In this document: positions 1 to 9,753 of the stretch, one piece after another
How the letters are laid out: each line of letters begins with the position of its first letter
How positions within the stretch are numbered: the stretch's first letter is position 1
Origin: Solirubrobacter sp963736505
GTDB taxonomy: Bacteria; Actinomycetota; Thermoleophilia; Solirubrobacterales; Solirubrobacteraceae
Length of the DNA: 64,000 bases
Assembly (NCBI GenBank): GCA_963736505.1
Contig: CAVTOZ010000007.1
Coordinates: forward strand, 310,001-374,000
Reading direction: 5' to 3'
Notes under the pieces: model-generated
The model's database searches: none
Seen by the model: the letters and a program-made list of their open reading frames with translations, nothing else
What the model was told of the DNA's origin: nothing
Translations under genes and position numbers: made by a program

Positions 1-591
1 GACGAGCTGATCGCGGCGGCGCGGGCGCTCGCGTCGGAGCGGCTCGGCGCGCGCGCCGAGTTCCGCGCCGGCCGCTTCTTCACGGCCGGCGACGCGCTCA
101 CCTGGGCCGAGCTGGGCGAGCTGTCGGCGTCCGCGCGCTTCAGCTCCGAGCAGGCGTTCTCCTCCGGCGCGTACGCCGCGGTGGTCGCGGTCGAGCGGGC
201 GACGGGCCGGGTCGAGGTGCGGCGGCTGGCGGTCGTCGACGACGCGGGCCGGATCGTCAACCCGCTGCTGGCCGAGGGTCAGGCGCTCGGCGGGACCGTG
301 ACCGGGCTCGGGGCGAGCCTGAGCGAGGCCGTCGTGCACGACGAGGACGCGCAGCCGGCGTCGACCTCGCTGCTGGACTACGCGCTGCCGACCGCCGCCG
401 ACGTCCCGCCGATCGAGCACGCGTTCGTCGAGACGCCGTCGCCGCTGAACCCGCTCGGCGCCAAGGGCCTGGGCGACAACGGTGCGATCGGCGTCCCGCC
501 CGCGATCGCCAACGCGATCGCCGACGCGATCGGGACGCACGTCGACCCGCCGTTCACGGCCGAGTCGGTCTGGCGGGCGCTGTGCGGCTGA
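1..591 (+). CDS. Molybdopterin-binding (large) subunit of a Cox/xanthine-dehydrogenase-type hydroxylase, C-terminal part
   Basis: Only the last 196 residues lie in the window; the frame is open from base 1. The segment shows the ending typical of CoxL/XdhB-type subunits, which hold the Mo-cytosine-dinucleotide cofactor and carry out the hydroxylation or oxidation chemistry. Visible are the DDAGRIVNP stretch (about residues 80-88) and GAKGLGDNG (155-163). In the family this last motif is normally KGxGE, and its Glu is the catalytic base next to molybdenum; here that position is Asp159. The gene is followed, with overlaps, by a CoxG-like protein, the FAD subunit and the 2Fe-2S subunit, so the complex is complete apart from the missing N-terminus. 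The substrate cannot be told from this fragment. Confidence 0.85.
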   Translation, partial: DELIAAARALASERLGARAEFRAGRFFTAGDALTWAELGELSASARFSSEQAFSSGAYAAVVAVERATGRVEVRRLAVVDDAGRIVNPLLAEGQALGGTVTGLGASLSEAVVHDEDAQPASTSLLDYALPTAADVPPIEHAFVETPSPLNPLGAKGLGDNGAIGVPPAIANAIADAIGTHVDPPFTAESVWRALCG

Positions 592-1223
592 CGCGCGAGG
601 TCGCGCTCGCGGCGCCGGCCGCCGAGGCGTGGTGGGCGCTGGCGACGCTGCCGCCCGCGCGCGGGAGCGCGGCCGGCTACGAGGGGACCGCCGTGCTCGT
701 CGACGCCGACGACGAGGCGCGCACCGCCACGCTGCGGCTGCAGGGCGCGGCCGGCCCGGCGACCGTCGCGGTGACTGCGATCGTGACCGTGCTCGACGCC
801 AAGCTCGCGATCACCGCGCTGCTGCTCGCCGGCCCCGGCGGCGTGCCGGTCGAGGAGGCGACCGCCGAGGACGCGCTCGGCCATCTCTCCACGACGCTCG
901 CCTACGCGCTCGTCACCGCCGGCCGGCCGGCGACCGCGTGGGACAAGGCCGTCCCGCCCAGCCCGGCGCCGGTCCCGGCCTGGGACACGCCGAGCCCGCC
1001 GCCGGCGCGGCCGCTGCGCGAGAAGATCGGCGAGAGCGCGAAGCTCCGCCCCGCCACCGCGCTCGTGGCCACGGGGCCCGCCGAGGTGCTCACGCCGCGC
1101 CCGCGCGACGTGACCGTCCCGGGCCGGCCGACACCGGAGCCTGCCGAGCACCGCTGGGTGCGCGTCGGCGTCGCGGCCGCGGCGGCGCTGGCGGCGGCCG
1201 GCATCCTGCGGAGCCGCCGGTGA
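582..1223 (+). CDS. CoxG-like SRPBCC protein with C-terminal membrane anchor
   Basis: 213 residues starting with GTG inside the end of the large subunit gene (10-base overlap). The N-terminal ~140 residues resemble the CoxG/SRPBCC fold: REVALAAPAAEAWWAL start, and a ALGHLSTTLAYAL helix near residues 94-106. A Pro-rich linker follows, then one hydrophobic segment (about 192-208) ending in RSRR. In CO dehydrogenase operons CoxG is reported to anchor the enzyme to the membrane; the same role is inferred here from the terminal helix and gene position. Its stop overlaps the GTG of the FAD subunit, so the four genes are translationally coupled. The assignment rests on context plus the fold-like N-terminus. 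Confidence 0.7.
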   Translation: MRLTREVALAAPAAEAWWALATLPPARGSAAGYEGTAVLVDADDEARTATLRLQGAAGPATVAVTAIVTVLDAKLAITALLLAGPGGVPVEEATAEDALGHLSTTLAYALVTAGRPATAWDKAVPPSPAPVPAWDTPSPPPARPLREKIGESAKLRPATALVATGPAEVLTPRPRDVTVPGRPTPEPAEHRWVRVGVAAAAALAAAGILRSRR

Positions 1224-2002
1224 AGCCGGCGCCGTTCGAGCTCGTCCGCGCGGAGTCGGTCGAGGACGCGGTGGCGCGGCTCGGCGAGGACGCGCGCGTG
1301 CTCGCGGGCGGCCAGAGCCTGCTGCCGCTGCTGAACCTGCGCATCGCCCGCCCCACGCGGCTGGTCGACGTCAACGGCGTGGCCGAGCTGGCCGGGCTGC
1401 GGCGGACCGCCGGGACGCTCTGGATCGGCGCGACCGTGCGCCAGGCGGCGCTCGAGCGCTCGCCGCTGGTCGCGCGCCACTGGCCGCTGCTGGCGCAGGC
1501 GGCCCGCTTCGTCGGCCACGCCGCGGTCCGCTCGCGCGGGACGGTCGCCGGCTCCGTCGCGCACGCCGATCCGAACGCGCAGCTGCCGGTCGCCCTGACC
1601 GCGCTCGACGCCCGCTTCCACCTGCGCTCGCCGCGCGGGCCGCGCGTGCTCGGCGCCGGCGAGCTGTTCCTCGGGCCGTTCGCCACGGCGATCGACGACG
1701 ACGAGCTGCTGGCCGCGATCGAGGTGCCGCCGCTGCCGGACGGCGCCGCGACCGCGTTCGCCGAGTACGCGCCGACGGGCGGGAGCTTCCCGCTCGCGGG
1801 GGCCGCGATCGTGCGCGCGCCCGGGCACGCCGCGATCGCGCTGCTCGGGACCGGCTCGCACCCCGTGCGCGCGCCGGAGGCCGAGCGCGCATTGGCCGAG
1901 GGCGCGCCCGCGTCAGAGGTGGCCGAGGAGGCCGCCGCCGCGATCGCGCACCCGCACCGGCGCGCGCTCGTGCGGGCGCTGGTGCGCGAGGCGCTGGCGT
2001 GA
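1220..2002 (+). CDS. FAD-binding (medium) subunit of the molybdenum hydroxylase (CoxM-like)
   Basis: 260 residues. The GTG start was chosen because it overlaps the CoxG stop as GTGA and puts the family's N-terminal KPAPFELVRAESVEDAV near the start. FAD-binding motifs of the vanillyl-alcohol-oxidase/CoxM type are seen: AGGQSLLPLLNLR (residues 29-41) and TVAGSVAHADPNAQ (108-121), which bind the FAD pyrophosphate. The C-terminal CO-dehydrogenase flavoprotein domain follows from about residue 165. The subunit passes electrons from the 2Fe-2S clusters to an acceptor such as quinone or NAD. Gene order here is L-G-M-S, not the M-S-L order of the classical cox operon, which hints at a related but non-CO substrate. 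Confidence 0.9.
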   Translation: MKPAPFELVRAESVEDAVARLGEDARVLAGGQSLLPLLNLRIARPTRLVDVNGVAELAGLRRTAGTLWIGATVRQAALERSPLVARHWPLLAQAARFVGHAAVRSRGTVAGSVAHADPNAQLPVALTALDARFHLRSPRGPRVLGAGELFLGPFATAIDDDELLAAIEVPPLPDGAATAFAEYAPTGGSFPLAGAAIVRAPGHAAIALLGTGSHPVRAPEAERALAEGAPASEVAEEAAAAIAHPHRRALVRALVREALA

Positions 2003-2454
2003 GGATCTCGGTCGCGATCAACGGGACGCCGCACGCCGGCGACGTCGAGCCGCGCACGTCGCTGGCCGACTTCATCCGCGCCCGCGGACTGACGGGCACG
2101 AAGGTCGGCTGCGAGCAGGGCGCGTGCGGCTCGTGCACGGTCCAGCTCGACGGGGAGCCGGTGCGCGCGTGCCTGGTGCTCGCCGCGCAGGCCGACGGCT
2201 GCGCGGTGCGCACCGTCGAGGGCCTCGCGGACGGCGCGCTGCACCCGCTCCAGCAGGCGTTCCACGAGGCGCACGCGCTGCAGTGCGGCTTCTGCACGGC
2301 CGGGATCCTGATGACGCTCGACGCGTTCCTGCGCGACCGCCCCGATCCGAGCGACGAGGAGGTCCGCGAGGCGCTGGCGGGCAACCTGTGCCGCTGCACC
2401 GGCTACATGGGGATGCTGCGGGCGGTGGCGGACGTCCGCGCTCCTAACGTGTAG
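1999..2454 (+). CDS. [2Fe-2S] small subunit of the molybdenum hydroxylase (CoxS-like)
   Basis: 151 residues, full length for the family. GTG start overlaps the preceding stop (GTGA). All eight cluster cysteines are present: C38, C43, C46 and C58 in the plant-ferredoxin-like N-domain (CEQGACGSC), and C96, C99, C131 and C133 in the helical C-domain (QCGFCTAG and CRCTGY). These hold two [2Fe-2S] clusters that relay electrons from molybdenum to FAD. It is the last gene of the operon; the MATE gene follows after 5 bases but has its own -10-like hexamer inside this gene's end, so it may be expressed independently. Confidence 0.95.
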   Translation: MRISVAINGTPHAGDVEPRTSLADFIRARGLTGTKVGCEQGACGSCTVQLDGEPVRACLVLAAQADGCAVRTVEGLADGALHPLQQAFHEAHALQCGFCTAGILMTLDAFLRDRPDPSDEEVREALAGNLCRCTGYMGMLRAVADVRAPNV

Positions 2455-2459
2455 CGGCG

Positions 2460-3755
2460 ATGCGCCGCTCCGCCTACGACCGCGAGATCCTGCGCCTCGC
2501 GCTGCCGGCGCTCGGCGCGCTGGCCGCCGAGCCGCTGTACGTGCTGGTCGACACCGCGATCGTCGGCCATCTCGGCACCACGCAGCTCGCCTCGCTCGCG
2601 ATCGCCGCGACGGTCATGTCGACGGCGTTCACGATCTTCAACTTCCTCACCTACGGCACGACGGCGCAGGTCTCGCGCCTGCACGGCGCCGGGCGCGAGA
2701 AGGACGCGGCCGCGCTCGGCTCGCAGGCGCTCTGGCTCGCGCTCGCGATCGGGCTCGTGCTGCTGGTCCTGATCGAGGCGACGGCGCCGTTCGCCGTGAC
2801 GCTGATGGGCGGCGAGGACGCGGTCGGAGACGGCGCCGTGGTCTACCTGCGGATCGCCGCGCTCGGCGCGCCGCTGTTCATGCTCGCGTCCGCCGGCCAG
2901 GGCTTCCTGCGCGGGATCTCGAACCTCAGGACGCCGCTGCTGATCCTCGTCGCCGCGCACATCACCAACGCGGGCCTGGAGCTGCTGTTCGTCTACGGCT
3001 TCGGCTGGGGCCTGAAGGGCTCGGCCTGGGGGACCGTGATCGCGCAGCTGGGGATGGCGCTGGCATTCGTCGCGGTGCAGCGGCGCGCGGGCTTCGAGCG
3101 CCCGCACCTGGCCAAGATGCGCCCGCTGGCGCGGATCGGGTCGGAGATCGCGGTGCGCACGACGGCCCTGACCGGCTCGTTCCTGGTCGGCAGCGCCGTG
3201 CTGGCCCGGATCGGCGCCGCGCCGCTGGGCGCGCACCAGATCGCGTTCCAGCTGTGGGTCTTCCTCGCGCTCGTGCTCGACGCGATCGCGATCGCCGGGC
3301 AGGTGATGGTCGGCCGCATGCTCGGTGCGGGCGACGCGATCGGCGCGCGCGCCGCCGCGACGCGCATGATCGGGTGGTCGGTCGCCGTCGGCGCGCTGTT
3401 CTCGGTCGTCTTCCTCGCGCTCGGCGACGCCATCCCGCGTCTGTTCACGGACGATCCGGCGGTGATCCGCAACGCGCACGAGATCTGGCCGCTGTTCGCG
3501 CTGATGATGCCCGCCAACGGGGCCGTGTTCGCGCTCGACGGAATTCTCATCGGGGCGGGCGACACTCGCTTCCTGATGTGGGGAATGCTGGCCGCGGCGG
3601 CGGTCTACGTGCCGATCGCGCTGCTCGCGCTGTGGGAGGACTGGGGCATCCTGGGCGTCTGGTGGGGGCTGCTCGCGCTGATCGCCGTCAGACTGGTCAC
3701 ATGCGGGGCTCGGTTCGTCGGATCACGTTGGGCGTTGACTGGCGCGCCTGCATGA
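2460..3755 (+). CDS. MATE-family efflux transporter (DinF-like)
   Basis: 431 residues with about 12 hydrophobic segments in the two-bundle MATE arrangement. The N-terminus carries LALPALGALAAEPLYVLVDTAIVGHLG-type sequence (roughly residues 11-37), the hallmark of the family's first helices, and the second half repeats it around residues 240-260. These inner-membrane antiporters export organic cations or drugs in exchange for H+ or Na+. TAACGT lies 9 bases before the ATG with no Shine-Dalgarno, so a leaderless mRNA is likely. No neighbour indicates a substrate. Confidence 0.9.
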   Translation: MRRSAYDREILRLALPALGALAAEPLYVLVDTAIVGHLGTTQLASLAIAATVMSTAFTIFNFLTYGTTAQVSRLHGAGREKDAAALGSQALWLALAIGLVLLVLIEATAPFAVTLMGGEDAVGDGAVVYLRIAALGAPLFMLASAGQGFLRGISNLRTPLLILVAAHITNAGLELLFVYGFGWGLKGSAWGTVIAQLGMALAFVAVQRRAGFERPHLAKMRPLARIGSEIAVRTTALTGSFLVGSAVLARIGAAPLGAHQIAFQLWVFLALVLDAIAIAGQVMVGRMLGAGDAIGARAAATRMIGWSVAVGALFSVVFLALGDAIPRLFTDDPAVIRNAHEIWPLFALMMPANGAVFALDGILIGAGDTRFLMWGMLAAAAVYVPIALLALWEDWGILGVWWGLLALIAVRLVTCGARFVGSRWALTGAPA

Positions 3756-3772
3756 CTACCCTTTGCGCGCCC

Positions 3773-4162
3773 ATGACGCGACGGATCGCCCTTCTCACCA
3801 CCATGCTCGCGCTCGCCGCGGCCACTCCGGCCGTCGCGCAGCAGAACCCGTTCGGCCCGCTTCCGGACGCCGCGACCCCGACGCCCGCGCCGGTCAAGGC
3901 GCCGAGCAGCAGCTCGAGCGACAACAACACGAGCCGGATCACGCTGTTCGTCATCGGCGGCGCGCTCGTGCTCGGCTTCGGCGTGATGGGCTGGTTCATC
4001 ATGCGCGACGCCCGCAGCTCGATCCCCGAGGAGGACCTCGCGGCGATGAGCCGGCTGCGCGAGCAGGGCCCGCACGCGCACAAGCGCCAGGCGAAGGCCA
4101 AGGCGCGTGCCAAGGGCCGCGCGCAGAAGAACGCGCGCAAGAGCAACCGGCCTCGCGGGTAA
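3773..4162 (+). CDS. Small secreted, membrane-anchored protein with basic tail (unknown function)
   Basis: 129 residues. A cleavable signal peptide is clear (MTRRIALLTTMLALAAATPAVA, cut after AVAQQ). Next come a Pro/Ser-rich linker (about 25-55), one transmembrane helix (about 59-79, ITLFVIGGALVLGFGVMGWF) and a cytoplasmic tail full of Lys/Arg/Ala (about 95-129). I do not recognise a domain. The basic tail could bind nucleic acid or phospholipid, but that is speculation. TACCCT sits 10 bases before the ATG. The stop codon TAA is at the edge of an 80-bp tandem repeat. Confidence 0.7.
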   Translation: MTRRIALLTTMLALAAATPAVAQQNPFGPLPDAATPTPAPVKAPSSSSSDNNTSRITLFVIGGALVLGFGVMGWFIMRDARSSIPEEDLAAMSRLREQGPHAHKRQAKAKARAKGRAQKNARKSNRPRG

Positions 4163-4316
4163 CGTCGCACGGAGGTCCGACGGCGCGCCTGGGCGCAGTG
4201 CGAGTCCGCGCCGCGACAGACGGCGACCGGAGGGCAGGGTAACGTCGCACGGAGGTTCGACGGCGCGCCTGGGCATCGGGCGATGCCGCGCCGCGACCGA
4301 CGGCGACCGGAGGGCG
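4158..4316. repeat. Two tandem copies of an 80-bp repeat with hairpin potential
   Basis: Two direct copies with a period of exactly 80 bp (AACGTCGCACGGAGG begins at 4161 and 4241), differing at only a few positions. They fill the gap between two convergent genes. Each copy can fold: in copy 2, CGGCGC pairs with GCGCCG around an inner GGCATC-gggc-GATGCC stem. Copy 1 keeps the outer stem and has CGCA-g-TGCG inside, so the inner sequence changed while pairing survived. This may act as a double transcription terminator; no other copy is seen in the window. Confidence 0.75.
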
Positions 4317-4321
4317 AAACC

Positions 4322-4783
4322 CTATTTCAGGCGCACAACGAGCGATTGGACCTGGAACACCGCGCGGTCGCGCGGGATCTCCTGCAGCGGCGCGAACTCC
4401 GCGAAGCGGCCCGTGCCGCGGTAGTTCGCGAAGCGCGCGATCTCCGTCCCGCGCCTGAAGATCAGCAGCTCGCCGGCGTCGACGCCGACGACGCCGGTCC
4501 ACGGCCTGCCGAGCTCTCGCGAGATCCGCGCCCGCGACACGCCGGGCGCCACGAGCAGGACGCGATCCCAGTCGAAATCGGCCAGCTTGCGCAGATCGAC
4601 GACGCCGTGCGCGCCGACGTCCGGGTCCTCGGCCAGCGCGACGGCCTTCGAGAAGTCCTCCGACAGGATGTTGTCGACCTCGATGTTGTCCTCGTCGCGC
4701 GTGAAGTAGACGGCGAGCCCCAGGCCGCCGATCAGCAGCACCAGCGCGGCCGCTACGAGCGTCAAGACGCGACCCATCCGCAT
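4322..4783 (-). CDS. Membrane-anchored hypothetical protein
   Basis: 153 residues. One N-terminal hydrophobic segment (about residues 5-27, LTLVAAALVLLIGGLGLAVYF) is followed by a soluble domain containing DWDRVLLVAPGVSRARISRE and PWTGVVGVDAGELLIFRRG (about 70-115). No family is recognised; the domain most likely sits outside the membrane. It is transcribed divergently from ileS across a 33-bp gap. TAGGTT lies 6 bases before the ATG, suggesting a leaderless transcript. Starting two codons later at the second Met is possible. Confidence 0.65.
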   Translation of the reverse strand: MRMGRVLTLVAAALVLLIGGLGLAVYFTRDEDNIEVDNILSEDFSKAVALAEDPDVGAHGVVDLRKLADFDWDRVLLVAPGVSRARISRELGRPWTGVVGVDAGELLIFRRGTEIARFANYRGTGRFAEFAPLQEIPRDRAVFQVQSLVVRLK

Positions 4784-4816
4784 CCCTCGAACCTACCTAC
4801 CTAGACTCCTGGGCCC
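4784..4816. promoter_or_regulatory. Divergent leaderless promoter region with ACCTACCTACCTAG
   Basis: The whole 33-bp gap between the two start codons contains a TAGGTT -10-like box for the minus gene (4790-4795, 6-nt spacer) and TAGACT for ileS (4802-4807, 9-nt spacer), joined by short ACCT repeats. With normal 17-bp spacing each -35 region would overlap the other gene's start, so the two polymerases should compete. Confidence 0.5.
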
Positions 4817-7917
<3,101 letters not shown>

Positions 7918-7921
<4 letters not shown>

Positions 7922-8244
7922 GCCAGCGCGGGCTCCAGCTCGGACTCGATGCGCTTCTTCGGCATCGCGCCCTGGATGCGCTTGGCCTCCTGCCCGTTGC
8001 GGAACAGGATCATCGTCGGGATCGCCAGCACCTGGTAGTTGGCCGCGGTCTGCTGGTTGTCGTCGACGTTGAGCTTGACGATGCGCAGGTCGTCGCGCGC
8101 GGAAGCGATCTCCTCGAGCGCCGGGGCGACGACGCGGCACGGGCCGCACCAGGGCGCCCAGAAGTCGACGAGCACGGGCGTGTCGGACTCGAGCACCTCG
8201 GCCTGGAAGCTGTTGTCGGTGACGTCGGTGATGTGCTCAGCCAT
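7918..8244 (-). CDS. trxA: Thioredoxin
   Basis: 108 residues, the usual size. The redox-active WCGPC is at residues 32-36, with the conserved cis-Pro region IPTMILFRNGQ (about 75-85). It reduces protein disulfides in the cytoplasm with electrons from thioredoxin reductase. A GAGAGGAAC Shine-Dalgarno precedes the ATG, and TATACT lies about 33 bases upstream, so this gene, unlike many here, has a normal leader. The gene end overlaps the ileS end (TTAG shared on opposite strands). Confidence 0.97.
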
Positions 8245-8277
8245 TTGTTCCTCTCGAAGGGTCTTGTCGCTTCAGAA

Positions 8278-8283
8278 AGTATA
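8278..8283 (-). promoter_or_regulatory. -10 box (TATACT) of trxA
   Basis: On the minus strand TATACT lies 33 bases upstream of the trxA ATG, close to the sigma-70 consensus. No convincing -35 is seen; it would fall within the end of the SpoIIM-like gene. Confidence 0.5.
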
Positions 8284-8287
8284 GCGT

Positions 8288-8986
8288 CTACCCCTGGAGC
8301 GCGAGGACCACGTGCGGCGAGACCCAGACCTCGATCGTCGCGGCGAGCACGAGGATCGGGATCGCCAGCGCGGTCGTCACGAACGTGGCGGCGAGCAGCT
8401 CGTTCCACGCGCCGCGGCGGCTCGCCAGCGTCCACGCCGCGAGCGGCAGGAACAGCGCGAACAGCTCCGGCACGGCGTGCAGCGAGAGCGCGACGAGCAG
8501 CAGCGCCGGCGACATGTGCTCCTGCAGCGCCAGGTCGGCCGCCGCGTGCCCGAGCGCGTACGCCTGCGTGCAGAGCGAGAACGCCGTCGCGCAGACGACG
8601 AAGCCGATCGCCAGCGGCCCGGCCTGCTGGTGGATCCGGCGCTTGAGTCCGGTGTAGCTCCCGGCCAGCTGCGGCAGCGACGAGCCGGCCATGAAGCCGG
8701 CGACGCACGCCAGCGCGTGCAGGGCGAGCACGAGCCCGTTGCGGTACAGCAGGAACTCGAAGTCGGCGGTCGTGGCCGGCTGCGTGACGCCGGGGAAGCC
8801 GTAGCCGGTCGCGTCCGGCGTGCTCAGCGCGGCGACGAGCCAGGTGGCGAGCAGCAGCAGCAGCGCGACGGCGAGCGAGCCGAGGGCCCAGGAGCGCACG
8901 ACGGGCAGCGGGTGGGCGTTCCAGCGCCGCAGCGCGGCGCGGGTGTCGTCCCAGCCCTGGACGAACGCGAGCTCTTCAGCCTTCAT
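8288..8986 (-). CDS. Stage II sporulation protein M-like (DUF95) membrane protein
   Basis: 232 residues with about five hydrophobic segments (near 32-52, 82-100, 123-146, 158-185 and 200-222). The HAVPELFALFLPLAAW stretch near 170-185 matches the conserved 'E-x-F' helix of SpoIIM/DUF95 proteins. In spore formers SpoIIM works in septal peptidoglycan remodelling; non-sporulating actinobacteria also carry DUF95 proteins of unknown role, so no sporulation function is implied. It overlaps the end of the mannosyltransferase gene by 11 bases and is probably co-transcribed with it. Confidence 0.6.
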   Translation of the reverse strand: MKAEELAFVQGWDDTRAALRRWNAHPLPVVRSWALGSLAVALLLLLATWLVAALSTPDATGYGFPGVTQPATTADFEFLLYRNGLVLALHALACVAGFMAGSSLPQLAGSYTGLKRRIHQQAGPLAIGFVVCATAFSLCTQAYALGHAAADLALQEHMSPALLLVALSLHAVPELFALFLPLAAWTLASRRGAWNELLAATFVTTALAIPILVLAATIEVWVSPHVVLALQG

Positions 8987-9728
8987 GCACCAGTGGATCG
9001 GCAGCTGGGGCCCGATTCCCCAGCGGCCGCCACCGGCGCGGCCCGTAGCGCAGGGCCGGAACCCGCCACGCGGCCTCGAGCGCGATCCGCCCGGACATCT
9101 TCGACGCGCCGAGCCGGCGCTCGCGGAAGCGGATCGGCACCTCGACCACGTCGAGGCCCAGCGACAGCGCCCGCCAGGTCAGCTCGACCTGGAACGCGTA
9201 CCCCTGCGCGCCGGCGCCGGTGGCGTCGATCGCCGACAGCGTGGCGGCGCGGAAGCACTTGAAGCCGCCCGTCAGATCGCGCACGGAGACGCCGAGCACG
9301 CGGCGCGCGTAGCCGCAGCCCCAGCGCGACAGCACGCGCCGCTTGATCCCCCAGTCCTCGATCCCGCCGCCGTCGACGTAGCGCGAGCCGAGCACCAGGT
9401 CGGCGCCCTCGCGCGCCGGGGCGACCAGCCGCGGCAGGTCGGCCGGGTCGTGCGAGAGGTCGGCGTCCATCTCGACGATCAGCTCCGCGCCCTCGGCCAG
9501 CGCCGTCGCGAAGCCCGCCGCGTAGGCGCGGCCGAGCCCCGCCTTGCCGGGCCGGTGCAGCACGTCGACGCCGAGCGCCTCGGCCAGCGCGCCCGTGCCG
9601 TCCGTCGACGCGTCGTCGACGACGAGGATGCGCGCGCCGGGCAGCGCGGCGCGCACGCCGCCGACGACCGCCGCGAGGTTCTCGGCCTCGTTGTACGTCG
9701 GGAGGATCACCCAGACAGAGCCGACCAT
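8976..9728 (-). CDS. Polyprenol-phosphate mannose synthase-like glycosyltransferase (GT2, Ppm1/DPM1 type)
   Basis: 250 residues from the ATG that gives MVGSVWVILPTYNEAENL, the family's normal N-terminus. GT-A motifs: VVDDASTDGTG (about 33-43), and the metal-binding EMDADLSHDP (about 83-92). The acceptor-loop region GSRYVDGG and the KMSGR segment near the C-terminus follow DPM1 closely. The enzyme moves mannose from GDP-mannose to a polyprenol phosphate, the lipid donor for extracytoplasmic mannosylation. There is no C-terminal transmembrane domain. It is read divergently from polX with only 25 bp between starts. Confidence 0.88.
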   Translation of the reverse strand: MVGSVWVILPTYNEAENLAAVVGGVRAALPGARILVVDDASTDGTGALAEALGVDVLHRPGKAGLGRAYAAGFATALAEGAELIVEMDADLSHDPADLPRLVAPAREGADLVLGSRYVDGGGIEDWGIKRRVLSRWGCGYARRVLGVSVRDLTGGFKCFRAATLSAIDATGAGAQGYAFQVELTWRALSLGLDVVEVPIRFRERRLGASKMSGRIALEAAWRVPALRYGPRRWRPLGNRAPAADPLVHEG

Positions 9729-9753
9729 GAGGGCCGCGTAGCCTATTTGAGCC
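9729..9753. promoter_or_regulatory. Bidirectional promoter with overlapping -10 boxes
   Basis: The heptamer TAGCCTA (9739-9745) offers TAGCCT to the plus strand (9-nt spacer to the polX GTG) and TAGGCT to the minus strand (11-nt spacer to the mannosyltransferase ATG). No Shine-Dalgarno is present on either side. Confidence 0.5.

Noticed and set aside
54..92. Short GCCGGC-type inverted repeats throughout the window
   Set aside because: Most are inside genes and expected at this base composition; only those filling intergenic gaps were kept.
8288..8986. True sporulation gene
   Set aside because: Only a DUF95/SpoIIM-like membrane protein is seen, with no other sporulation gene nearby; this family is widespread in non-sporulating bacteria.
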